Translations under genes and position numbers: made by a program
The notes under the pieces: model-generated
What the model was told of the DNA's origin: nothing
The model's input: the letters and a program-made list of their open reading frames with translations, nothing else
Database searches by the model: none
Shown here: one piece after another, positions 14,240-25,300 of the stretch
How positions within the stretch are numbered: position 1 is the first letter of the stretch
Layout: each line of letters begins with the position of its first letter
Source of the DNA: Planococcus citri
Taxonomy: Eukaryota; Arthropoda; Insecta; Hemiptera; Pseudococcidae
Direction of reading: 5' to 3'
DNA length: 64,000 nt
NCBI RefSeq assembly: GCF_950023065.1
Contig: NC_088677.1
Location: 89,553,469 to 89,617,468, forward strand

Positions 14240-14790
14240 CCTAGTTACCACAGACGGAAGTGGAAGCAGCCATTAAAAAGTTAAGGAAAGGCAAATCAGC
14301 AAGAGCGGATGGAATTGCTGCAGAAATGATAAACGCAGCAGAGGAGGAAAGCGTAACAATGCTGCGCAGAATTTGCAAACCAGGTCTGAGAAGAGGGGAA
14401 AATGGCCCAAAGACTGGACCACATCCGTGTATGTACCTCTGCATAAGAAAAGCTCGAAGATGGAATGCTCGAACTATAGGACTATATCATTGATATCACA
14501 CGCCAGCAAGGTATTACCGATGATCATACACGAGCACCGATGGCACCAGAACAAGCAGGTTTTGTGCCAGGAAGAGGTACTTACTAGAGAGCAAATCCTA
14601 AATGTGTGCCAAGTGATTGAATAGACAAGAGAATTCAACAGGCCAGAGTACATGTCCTTCATTGACTATGAGAAGTCATTCGATAATGTTAAGTGGAAGA
14701 TCCTGTGGCAAAACCTCAAAAAGCTCCGAGTACCAGCACACTTCATCAGTCGCATGCAGAGCTGTGGGACTGAAATGATTTTGGGATTGG
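14240..14790 (+). pseudogene. Broken non-LTR reverse transcriptase fragment
   Basis: The plus strand encodes pieces of a LINE RT in shifted frames: EAAIKKLRKGKSARADGIAAEM (as EAAIKKLRKGK, then DGIAAEM) from 14260, then in another frame DWTTSVYVPLHKK and CSNYRTISLISHASK from about 14412, then a stop and MSFIDYEKSFDNVKWKIL from 14652. The order matches RT fingers to palm. The piece ends before the YADD box and runs into unrelated repetitive sequence. At least one frameshift and one stop are present. It looks distinct from the RT at 9.5-11.1 kb. Confidence 0.75.
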
Positions 14791-15393
14791 ATTTCGGTTT
14801 CGGGATTTGTTCATCTAAATTTTCATTTCCATTTTGGGATTCATTTTGGGATTGGAAACATTGTTTCAGTTTCGGAATGAATCAGGTTTCAGGATTTTCA
14901 TTTCAACCAATTTCAAGCCCAAATTGACTAATGGACCCTGCAAGGGTCTAAAAAAATGGGGAAGGTTTGATGTGAAGAATCCGATGGTGTAATTAATTGA
15001 ACATTTTAAACGCATATTTTGCTTAATTCGTCAACTCGAGTCATTTTTATTATAATCTGAATGAATGACGATAAATTATGTACCTATTTCAGCTAAAATG
15101 CAGGATTTTTGGCAATTTGAGCAAAAAACACGACTTTTTGGAGGTTTTGACGTGAAAATAGGGCCCGGTTGGGAGGGGGGGGGGAGAGTGGAATTTTACT
15201 TTCGACAATCTTGCTAAAATACATTATCATTTTCACCAAAAGTGGAGTTTTTTGAAAATTTTTGCCTAAAAGTTGGTTTTTTGGCGTAAAATGGGCCTTT
15301 TAAATTAAAATTTCGTGAAAAAAAAAATTTGAAAAATTTTGGCATGAAAGCAGAATTTTTTTGTAAGTTAGCAAAAATGTGTGACTTTTTTGA
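14791..15393. repeat. Low-complexity and TTTTTG-type minisatellite
   Basis: TTTCGGGATT/TTTTGGGATTGG-like short repeats occur at 14775-14900, then TTTTTGGCAATTTGAGCAAAA-type units from about 15100 that match the dispersed minisatellite family in the shg introns. No gene seen. Confidence 0.5.
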
Positions 15394-17545
15394 CAAAGGC
15401 TATAGGTGGATAAGTATGGTGAATTTGCCCCCGAGAGCTTCAGGGTTGATATTTGCATGGAAGGTTGGTACCCTTGAGCACCTTCCGTCACGAAAGTTTC
15501 AGACCCCCAGACCCCCCCGTTTTTGAGAAACCCACCCTTTTCTAAAATTACAATAAAAATTTTTTTCTCAGCCCCATGAGAACCGATTTTTTTAATTTTT
15601 TGGTATGTTGTAAACATCCATAAGAGGCATCCCCGCAAAAAATTTCAACCCCCTCCCCCCATATTTTCCCCTCAAAATGGCGCTTTTTAGTTTTGTTTGC
15701 CCCTTTTAGCAATGATCATGATTCGGCACAAAAATGCCAATAGCATTTTTAAATGTATTTTTGACTCCTACAAAACATATATTTTTTTCAAAAAAAAATT
15801 TTTGGTGGGCCGTGGTCAAAAATTGAAAAAACCAACAGAGGGGGTTAAAAATGGATTCTGGTGTAAATCATTGTTTTTGGTAAACAAGGTGTCGTTTCCA
15901 TATGAATCGAACCCCCCGAACACGAATATGACGCCCAATCTTATGCTACCCTCATCCACACCCCTCCAGCGCCTCTGCCCCCTTCTCAATTTTTACTATA
16001 TCAAAAGTTGAGCTATTTTCGTAATATTGGTGTCGTTTCCAAATGAATCGAACCCCCCGAACACGAATATGACGCCCAATCTTATGCTACCCTCATCCAC
16101 ACCCCTCCAGCGCCTCTGCCCCCTTCTCAATTTTTACTATATCAAAAGTTGAGCTATTTTCGTAATATTGGTGTCGTTTCCAAATGAATCGAACCCCCTG
16201 AACACGAATATGACGTCCAATTTTATGCTACCCTCATCCACCACCCCCCCCAGCGCCTCTGCCCCCTTCTCAATTTTTACTATACGAGTATTAAAAGTTG
16301 AGCTATTTTCGTAATGTTGGTATCGTTTCCATATGAATCGAACCCTCCGAACACGAATATGAATTCCAATTTTTTGCTACCCTCATCCACACCCCTCCCC
16401 AGTGCCTCTACCCCAACTCAATTTTCACTACAATTGAAAGTTCTGCAGATATTTTTATTATGTTGGTGTCGTTTCCCTATAAATCGAACATCCCGCACAC
16501 GAATTTGAAGTTCAATTTAGCTCTACTGGCACTGGGGAGGGGTGGGGATGAGGGTAGCAAAAAATTGGAATTCATATTCGTTTTCGGAGGGTTCGATTCA
16601 TATGGAAACGATACCAACATTATGAAAATAGCTCAATATTTAATATAGTAGGAATTGAGGTGTGGGCTAAGGCACTGGGGAGGGGTGTGGATGAGGGTAG
16701 CAAAAAATTGGAATTCATATTCGTGTTCGGAGGGTTCGATTCATATGGAAACGATACCAACATTACGAAAATAGCTCAACTTTTAATACTCGTATAGTAA
16801 AAATTGAGAAGGGGGCAGAGGCGCTGGGGGGGGTGGTGGTGGATGAGGGTAGCATAAAATTGGACGTCATATTCGTGTTCAGGGGGTTCGATTCATTTGG
16901 AAACGACACCAATATTACGAAAATAGCTCAACTTTTGATATAGTAAAAATTGAGAAGGGGGCAGAGGCGCTGGAGGGGTGTGGATGAGGGTAGCATAAGA
17001 TTGGGCGTCATATTCGTGTTCGGGGGGTTCGATTCATTTGGAAACGACACCTTGTTTACCAAAAACAATGATTTACACCAGAATCCATTTTTAACCCCCT
17101 CTGTTGGTTTTTTCAATTTTTGACCACGGCCCACCAAAAATTTTTTTTTGAAAAAAATATATGTTTTGTAGGAGTCAAAAATACATTTAAAAATGCTATT
17201 GGCATTTTTGTGCCGAATCATGATCATTGCTAAAAGGGGCAAACAAAACTAAAAAGCGCCATTTTGAGGGGAAAATATGGGGGGAGGGGGTTGAAATTTT
17301 TTGCGGGGATGCCTCTTATGGATGTTTACAACATACCAAAAAATTAAAAAAATCGGTTCTCATGGGGCTGAGAAAAAAATTTTTATTGTAATTTTAGAAA
17401 AGGGTGGGTTTCTCAAAAACGGGGGGGTCTGGGGGTCTGAAACTTTCGTGACGGAAGGTGCTCAAGGGTACCAACCTTCCATGCAAATATCAACCCTGAA
17501 GCTCTCGGGGGCAAATTCACCATACTTATCCACCTATAGCCTTTG
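15394..17545. mobile_element. Foldback element, 2.15 kb near-perfect palindrome with internal tandem repeats
   Basis: The sequence from CAAAGGCTATAGGTGG (15394) reads again as its reverse complement ending CCACCTATAGCCTTTG (17545). Mirrored landmarks all sum to 32939 (for example 15638 with 17301, and 15697-16011 with 16928-17242), so the outer arms of more than 600 bp show no net length difference. Each arm carries about three to four tandem copies of a unit of about 148 bp (GTGTCGTTTCCAAATGAATC...). No transposase is encoded. The structure fits a foldback (FB-like) element or a very long hairpin MITE, apparently young because the arms are almost identical. Confidence 0.85.
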
Positions 17546-18019
17546 CAAAATATTACGTATAGTAGGACTTTTTTTTGGAAATGTTCGCAGAAACGTAGGT
17601 AAGGGGGGAGGGGGAATTTGACTTGTCTGCGGATAGGTCCCATTTGAGGATGTTAAAGTATCAGGATATCCAACAGGTAGTGAAAGTTGTGAAAAAGTAG
17701 TGAGTGTAGTCAAAAAGGTAGTCAAAATATGAAAAAAGCAACAAAAACTTTCAAATCATTAAAACGAAAGTTTTTTAAATGAATTGACAACTTATTTTTT
17801 TTCAATAATTTTGATGGAAATTAAAAAATACTTCGTATTGAAACTTTCTTCCAAATTCAATTTTTTTGAAAATTTCCCTGTGAAAAATTCGACTTTGTTA
17901 ATTTTTTTGTGTGATTGGAGGAGGAGGGGGGGGGTCAAAATGTAGTGAAAAAGTACGTAGTAATTTTTTCAAAAAAAAGAAAACATCCTTTAGATTCCAA
18001 GAATGTGAGATTGGTAATC

Positions 18020-18389
18020 GGGATTGTTTTATACGTAGATGGCGCATGCAGCTAGCTCGGTTCGTCGGTCGGTTTTCTGTGGCTTTTCCGTTTTCTGAAT
18101 CAACGCTAGGAGTTTCCCTGCGCCGCGCCACCCCGCACCATGCCCGAAACTAACATCTCCGGCATTGGGGAAAATAATTGACCATTACAGGGTATCAAAT
18201 TCGAATGTTACTCGGTTGTAAAAGCGATAAAAATTGTTGGCGTAACCATTATCGCGCAAAACTCAGCGGGTTTTTTCGAGCTTGAAGCTCGTATACTCGT
18301 ATTTTGGCCTGTAGCTTTTTTTCTCACATCGACGCGTTCTTCTTTTGGCAGTATTGTGAAGTGATTTTGATTTTAATTCGAAATAAACA
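18020..18389 (+). promoter_or_regulatory. Possible shg promoter / 5' UTR region
   Basis: This stretch before the shg ATG is richer in GC and CpG than its flanks (CGGTTCGTCGGTCGG near 18060, CGCCGCGCCACC near 18122) and lies outside the recognised repeats. A pyrimidine-rich acceptor-like site ending in GGCAG at about 18351 could join an upstream non-coding exon to the ATG exon. No TATA box or clear initiator was found, so the transcription start is unknown. Confidence 0.25.
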
Positions 18390-19370
18390 ATGGAAATTGG
18401 AAAGGGTTTGATTGACGGTATGGTTGCTGCGATGATGAGAAGGTTTGTAGCGAGGATTGCGTCGGAGATTTGCAAAGGTACGTATTCGCGAATATGTTGA
18501 GAAATACTGTTGTAATGTTGCCAGTTGGTTAATGATGGAAGACTGGCAAGGGAGGCGTTAGCGTTGATGTACATTCGTGTAGATAAGTGTTCTGATGTAT
18601 GTACATGTAGTATATTGTACATTTGTACTATATACGAGCTCGGCGATGTGCTGTTGTCAAAAGTTTACTCATTTAAGGGCTGACTGTGTGTGTGTATTTG
18701 TGTACTTTACGTTCGTATCGTGCGTTTGTGTATCGTTTTTGTAGATAGCCTGGGTACGTTCGACAATGTACGCGTAGGTAGCTAGGTACATGGTGTATAT
18801 TTGGAAAAACTATACATACATATGTACACTGAAGGCTCGAAAAGCAGCGGATGAGTAGCTGTAAAATATCTCTTTGAAAGTACCTAATTACACCCACCTA
18901 GTTTCTAGTATAGTACATATGCATGTAAAGCTCTACTATATGTACGAGTATAAATGCATACTCGTATAGACTGCTTCGATGGCTCGAACTACAAGTATGT
19001 ACGATATAAGGTTTGCAAACACCTCTACCTCTACCCTCGAGTCCATGCCACTTTTTGCTACATAGCAATGGACCCAAGAGACCGAACGCTTGGAAATGAT
19101 GTATTTTTTCAAGTTTTCGATTACTGCAGTGCTCAGTGTTCCCTATTTTTTTTCCTATTACGAAACATGTATACGTAGACGTACGATGGTCACTAATTGG
19201 ATTAAGAAATATTAAAATGTGATTTTTTTTCTCGTGTTTCAGCGAGCGACGCTCATGAAGAATCGCTAATCAATAACCAACAGTTCAAAGTCAGGCATTT
19301 TAGACACTCCAGAGCGCCCGCCGCCTCAGCTCATGGCCCATCGCCGGATTTCGGAGACGAATACTCGCAG
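18390..19370 (+). other. shg: shg exons 1-2: start codon, N-terminal segment, possible pro-peptide
   Basis: Exon 1 (18390-18477) begins with ATG in the favourable insect context AAACAATGG. An in-frame TAA lies two codons upstream (18384-18386), so translation cannot start earlier in this exon. It ends in phase 1 at GTACGT and joins exon 2 (19243-19370) in frame; exon 2 is open only in this phase. Residues 1-72 contain two overlapping RXXR sites (RHFR, RHSR, near residues 51-57) that could be proprotein-convertase sites. The expected hydrophobic signal-peptide core is weak (LIDGMVAAMM, then RR), so an alternative first coding exon elsewhere is possible. Confidence 0.55.
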
Positions 19371-22300
19371 GTATTAATTTGGTTTATTTTTAAATGCCGA
19401 AGAAAATATGGTGGTGGGGGAAATTTCAAATCACGGATGGGTTTTTTCAAGTCCCATGAGGTCTTCCGGAAGTGAATATTTTTGTCGACTTGTGAGGTCA
19501 GTTACTGTGCAATTTTACGAGACGAGCGAGAAACTACGTTAAAAGGTAGATTTTAAACTTTATTTGCTCAGCTGTCTTCAATTTTAGCAATAGATTAATT
19601 TATTAGAGAACATTTTTTGTTCGTCTTGCAAAGTTATGAGTGAAAAATTGTTGGGAATTTGTTTTTTTTTCTTCTTCAGAAATCAGCGCTCGTAATCGGT
19701 TACTTTTCTTCAACTTTGGTTACTGAAGTTACTTCATTTTCAAAAATTTAATTTTTCCCAATCTTGGCCTTATTTTTTGAAAAACGTTGTCAAAATAGCC
19801 AAAAAAAAAAATGTAGTTCTTTGCCAAAAATTACTAAACATTCTCGCTGGTTTTCATAAACTTCAACATTTTTTCCAAACATTAACCAAAATTCCTGCTC
19901 TACGTTGTCAAAAGCTTTCGGAAAACCTTGCTTTGTCGCTAAAATTATCCAAGTTTTGCTTTTTGTCAATATTTTTCCAAAAAAAAGTTGCTGAAAAGTC
20001 AAATTGGAAAAAAATTTCATGTGGTCCCTAAAAAGTCAAAAATTGCCCAAAAAAAAAACATCACTTTTATTACAAAAATTATTGAAAAACGAAAAAATGT
20101 CATTGCCTTGCAGAAAATCCCACAAAACTGAATTTTTCGAGAAAAAAATGCTTCAGTCTCGCTTTTTGCCGAAAAAAGCAGTCCTTTTTACTATAATTGT
20201 CAAAATATCGCTTTTTTACCAGCAAATGTCAAAAATTCTCACTTTTGAGGTCAAAAATGGGTCATTCCACGTCAATTGGACCAAGAAGTGGTAGGGGGGT
20301 TCGGCGATTTTTTTGAAATTTTTCCTGTGGAAAGACCTTCCGAAGGGATGACCAATGGCGCAAATCGCAGCCCTCTAGCCCTTTTTTAAAGGCAGCCAGG
20401 GGGTGTCAAAGTTTTCAGTGATCTTAAAATATCATCCATTTCAGCAGTGGATTACTCGATAACCGCGATACCTACCAAAATGCAACTTTTTCTCGTAGTT
20501 AGGGGTTTTGAAAGGATTTTTGATGATATCATAAAAATCAGTGTTGCCATTTTTTTCCGTATAAAAAATTAGCTCAAAAAGTTTCGAAACGTAGTTTTCA
20601 TATCGTTCCGACACTCAAAAATTCTGAAAAAAATATATTATGGACAACTTTTCATGCTGAACAACATATTAAAAAATTAGGATGGTAACATGTCGCAAAG
20701 TCGATTTAAAAAAATTTTAACCTTGCAAAAAAAATGCTATTTTTTGATTTAAAACTTGAAAAAAAGTTTTGATAGATGAAGTTGACCCATTTGACCCCTA
20801 TTTTTACGTATCTGTGGAAAAAGTTGGAAAAACCCCTATCACTCGATGAAATGAACTCCTCACAAAAAAATCAAAATTCGAAAAGATTCAAAAAATGAAC
20901 AAATTTTAATTTTTTTGTTGTGAGGTAATTTTTATCAACTTTTTCATGAAATACGCCAGAAAGAGATCAAAATAAGACAACTGAATGAATTTAAACTTTT
21001 TTTGATGATTGAAATTGAAAATTAATTTTTTTTCGAATTTTGAGTTTTTGTGAGGGGTTCATTTCATTGAGTGGAAAGGTTTTTTCAACTTTTTCGACAG
21101 ATACGTAAAAATAGGGGTCAAATGGGTCAACTTCATCTATCAAAACTTTTTTTCAAGTTTTAAAAGCATTTTTTTGCAAAGTTAAAATTTTTTAAAATCA
21201 ACTTTGCAACATGTTACCATCCCAATTTTTTAATATGTTGTTCAGTATGAAAAGTTGTCCGTAATATACTTTTTTCAGAATTTTGGAGAGTCGGAACGAT
21301 ATGAAAACTACGTTTCGAAACTTTTTGAGCTAATTTTTTGTACGAAAAAAACTGGCAACACTGATTTTTATGATATCACTAAAAAGCCTTTCAAAACCCC
21401 TAACTATGAGATAAAGTCCCATTTTGGTAGGTATCGCGGTTATCGAGTAATCCACTGCTGAAATGGATGATATTTCAGGTTCACTGAAAACTTTGACACC
21501 CCCTGGCTGCCTTTAAGAATGGGCTAGACGGCTGCAATTTGCGCCATTGGTCATCCCTTCGGAAGGTCTTTTTCCACAGGAAAAATTTCAAAAAAATCGC
21601 CGAACCCCCCTACCACTTCTTGGTCCAATTGACGTGGAATGGCTCAAATGCCAAATAATTACCAGAAAAACGTGATTTTTTGCTAGAATTGTCATTGTCA
21701 ATGTCTCGCTTTTTGTCGACATTGTTTTCAACAAGAAAAAAAGTTGCAGAAAACTTTCAATTTTTCAGTAAAAAATTTCCAAAAAAAATTGCTATAAAAA
21801 ATCTTGCTTTTTCTCTAAAAATACCAAAAATTGCCAAACAGTTTCACTTTTTTGCCAAAGGTGAAAACTTGTAGTTTCATTTTTTGAAAAAATTGCTTTA
21901 AAATCTTGCTTTTTGCCAAAAGTTGCCAAAAAACAGTGCCTTTTATTAACATTTTCAAAATCTCGTTTTTTGCCAAAAAATACCAAAAGATCTCACTTTG
22001 ATCTTGAAAATTGCCAAAAAAAATTTGCTTTCTCGCCGAAGTCTTGTGTTTTATCAACATTTTCAAGGAAATCTTAAAGTTGCGAAAATGTCTCACTCCT
22101 TGCAATAAAAATTGCAAAAAAGTAATTTCCAAAATAAATCTTGCTTTTTTTCTAAAAATACTCAAAAAGTCCGACTTTTTATAACCAAAAACTACGCAAC
22201 AAAAATTTCTTTTTATTAGAAAATACCAAGAATTCTCATTTTCATGTTCGAAATTGCAGAATCAGTAAAATGTCTCAATTTTTCAACAAGAAATTAATTT

Positions 22301-25300
22301 CCCAAGAAAATCGTGTTTTTTCTTAAAAATATCAAAAAATCCTGCTTACTTTTTTACCAAAAATTACACGCTGAAAAATTGTTGTTTTTCTGCAAAAAAA
22401 AAAATTCCAAAAAGTTTCATGTATTTTTTGTCGAAAAATTTCTTTGAAGTCTCGCTTGTTTGCCAAAAGATAGCTCTGTGCCGTTCGCTAAGAAATAAAA
22501 TTGTTTTAATCTTATGGGTACTTTTTTGCCAGAAGTTTACAAAAATTCTCTTTCATTTTCCAAAATTCGCAAAATTATTATTATTTTTTTTTTTTTTAGA
22601 AAAAATTGAATAAGTTTTTAGAGGCATGATGAAATTGGCAACTACTTTTTAAAAATAATAATTAATTAAAAAATACTTTTTTTGCAAATTTTCTTCTAAT
22701 TTCAATTTTTTTGAAAATTTTCCTGTGAAAAATTTGACTTTGTTAATTTTTTTTTGCGTATGGGAAGAGGGGATTGAGTGGAGGGCTTTCTGAGAATTTG
22801 GTTTATAAAATGTAGTGCAATTAGTAGTGATTAAAAAAAAAAAAAAAATCGTGCGAAAAATGATGAGATCTCATTTCCTTGATCCAAGTTGATTTGATAT
22901 AAAGTTTTGATCGAAATCGAATCTATTCAGACGTGATCAGATCCAGTAGGGGAGACCTGACTGAAACTGGCCAGATCTGAATCATTTTCTCCTGGGAATA
23001 CAAATTTGAATCCGAACTCAACGAGTGATCTATAGTGCAAAATTGATTGTTTCCGAAATATTTATAAAATTTGTATTGATTGATGGAATTTTTCTCAAGC
23101 AATAAACTCTCCCAGCAAAAAAAAAAAAAAAAAAAATGAAAAAAAAATGAAAGCTATCATTTTTATGTTAGAAATTTGCCACCAGAATTATAATTACCTC
23201 GTATCATACATAAAAATGTAGCTTCTGGCGCGTGTATTTACTGTTTAGTTCGTACACGTGTTAATGTGTAATATTTTATGAATTCGGTATGCAAATGTGA
23301 GAGTGACTGAGTACTTGGTATATTCATTATAAGGTTTTTTTTCTGCTATACGTCGATGCGGTTTACCGCTGTCATTCGTATGTGGCGTGTTTTTTATTCT
23401 TCTTTTTTTTTAAAACGATGCTAGTGATTATTTTATAAAATGACGAACGCCAGTATTGGCAGTAGGTATATTCGTAAGGATTCCGATGCCCGGCTGTACA
23501 TAAACTTGTATATTATTATCCGTCAATTTCTGGCACGTGTCGGCAAACCGATATCTAAGGGTGGGCATTTGGGCAACTGGGCAGTAACGAAAAGTAAAGA
23601 CGTGTTTTCCTTATTTACTTTTATTGGGCTGTACGTGTGACATGTTTGATATATGCTGTCGCGAGTTTTTTCTTCTTCAGTTGGTTGGTTTTTTTTAAAC
23701 ATTTTTTTTACTTTTTTTTTAAATGCTCGTTCTTTTTTAAAAATACTCGTGTTATTGACCTGTCGACGTTTCGAGTTGAAAATTTAATTGGGGTAAATTT
23801 CCATAGAGTGTATAGGTGGAGTTGTGTGTATTTAAAATTTTTATGAAAAATTATTGAAGATTTGTGTGATAGGTACTTTTCAAGATGTATTAGCTAAAAA
23901 AAAATTAATTAATTTTTATTTGATTTTTTTACAGGGTTATTACACCGGCAACAGCAACAGTTTAGGAAATGATCGTATAAACGAATATTATAGTAATAAT
24001 AATTCCATCGTCGGCCAATCAAGTTTGAGAGTCGCTGACAATCGAAAACCAGTTTTCAGAAATTGCGCATCGTACCATCCCTCTGTAAAAGAAGAACAAC
24101 CTACCGGCACCTTTATCATTCAGGTAATGAGCTATGGAATTTTTACAATGAAAAAGGTTCTATCACTTTCAGTACGAAACGAATACAAACTAATGGATTG
24201 ATTTTTTTTTCGATTTCGCTGACAGGTTGAAGCAGTCGACGAAGATCCTCCAGAAGTCGGAGGCACGATTACGTACAGCTTTGTGACCAGCTCGAAACTC
24301 GTATCCATCGAACCGAATACTGGCACTATAACCACCAAAGCTGTAAGTAGATTTTTGATTTTCATTTAATTAAAAGCTAAGCAAAAATAGGTACCTACTA
24401 CCTACATTGATTATTTTGAAATTTGACGATGATTTTTTTTTTTTTTTTTAAATAGATGTTAGATTGGGACGAACCGAAAAGAGAAAAGGAAATCTACGTT
24501 ACGGTTCGAGCAACCGATAATGGAAAACCTAGATTAGACGACACGTGTACTTTTAAAATTACCGTCGAAGATATCAACGATAATTCGCCAGCTTTTGACA
24601 AAACTGTAAGTACTCTACTCAAAGTCACTCCTAACAACTGTGAAATGGATTAGTTCAGAAATCCAGAATAATAATATTGAAACGTAAACTTGTCAGTTTC
24701 TTGATAAACGTACTTGAAAGGGTTAGAATACTCGTATTTCAAGAATATGAAAATTTTGGATGATTTTTCATCCATTTTTTTTTTTTTGTTTTTTTTCAAC
24801 ATCAAAGTTTAACCAAAGTGTGTTAAAAAGTCCGATTGGATCGGATCATTTTTGCATCACAAAGTGTTGTACGTATTTTTTTTTCTCATTTTTGTTTTTA
24901 TTCGACAATTTTGAATAGGTCTTTCGAGGAAATGCTTGGCAGGTAATTATTTATCAATGTTCATTCCTCGTAGGTAGAGCTTTGCCACGATTTTTATTTC
25001 TGCCTTGTATTCGTATCTCGATACGGACGCTAGCCTTTACCTTTTTTTTTAGTTTTACTTTTGCCTGTAGAATGTTGAGTACATAATATTTTCAAAATAG
25101 AGGCCTCAATTTTTTTTTCGTTTGCTACAAAAAAAAAAAAAAATGTTTTTGTAGTATTTATAGAGAAACGAACGGTCGGTCGAACGAATGAACGTTTAGT
25201 TTAATATAGGAAAAATATGTATAAATAGGTAAAGGTATTATTTGTTTTGTAGAAAATTAGTGTAGAAGTTGCGTGTTTCATTTTTTTTTTCAGCATTATC

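Noticed and set aside
15697..16011. 104-codon ORF present on both arms of the palindrome
   Set aside because: Spans repetitive hairpin DNA, contains poly-Lys/Phe from A/T runs, and shows no recognisable domain; duplication is due to the palindrome.
16320..17040. tRNA B-box-like GGTTCGATTC motifs
   Set aside because: They are part of the tandem unit of the palindrome; no matching A-box or cloverleaf was seen.
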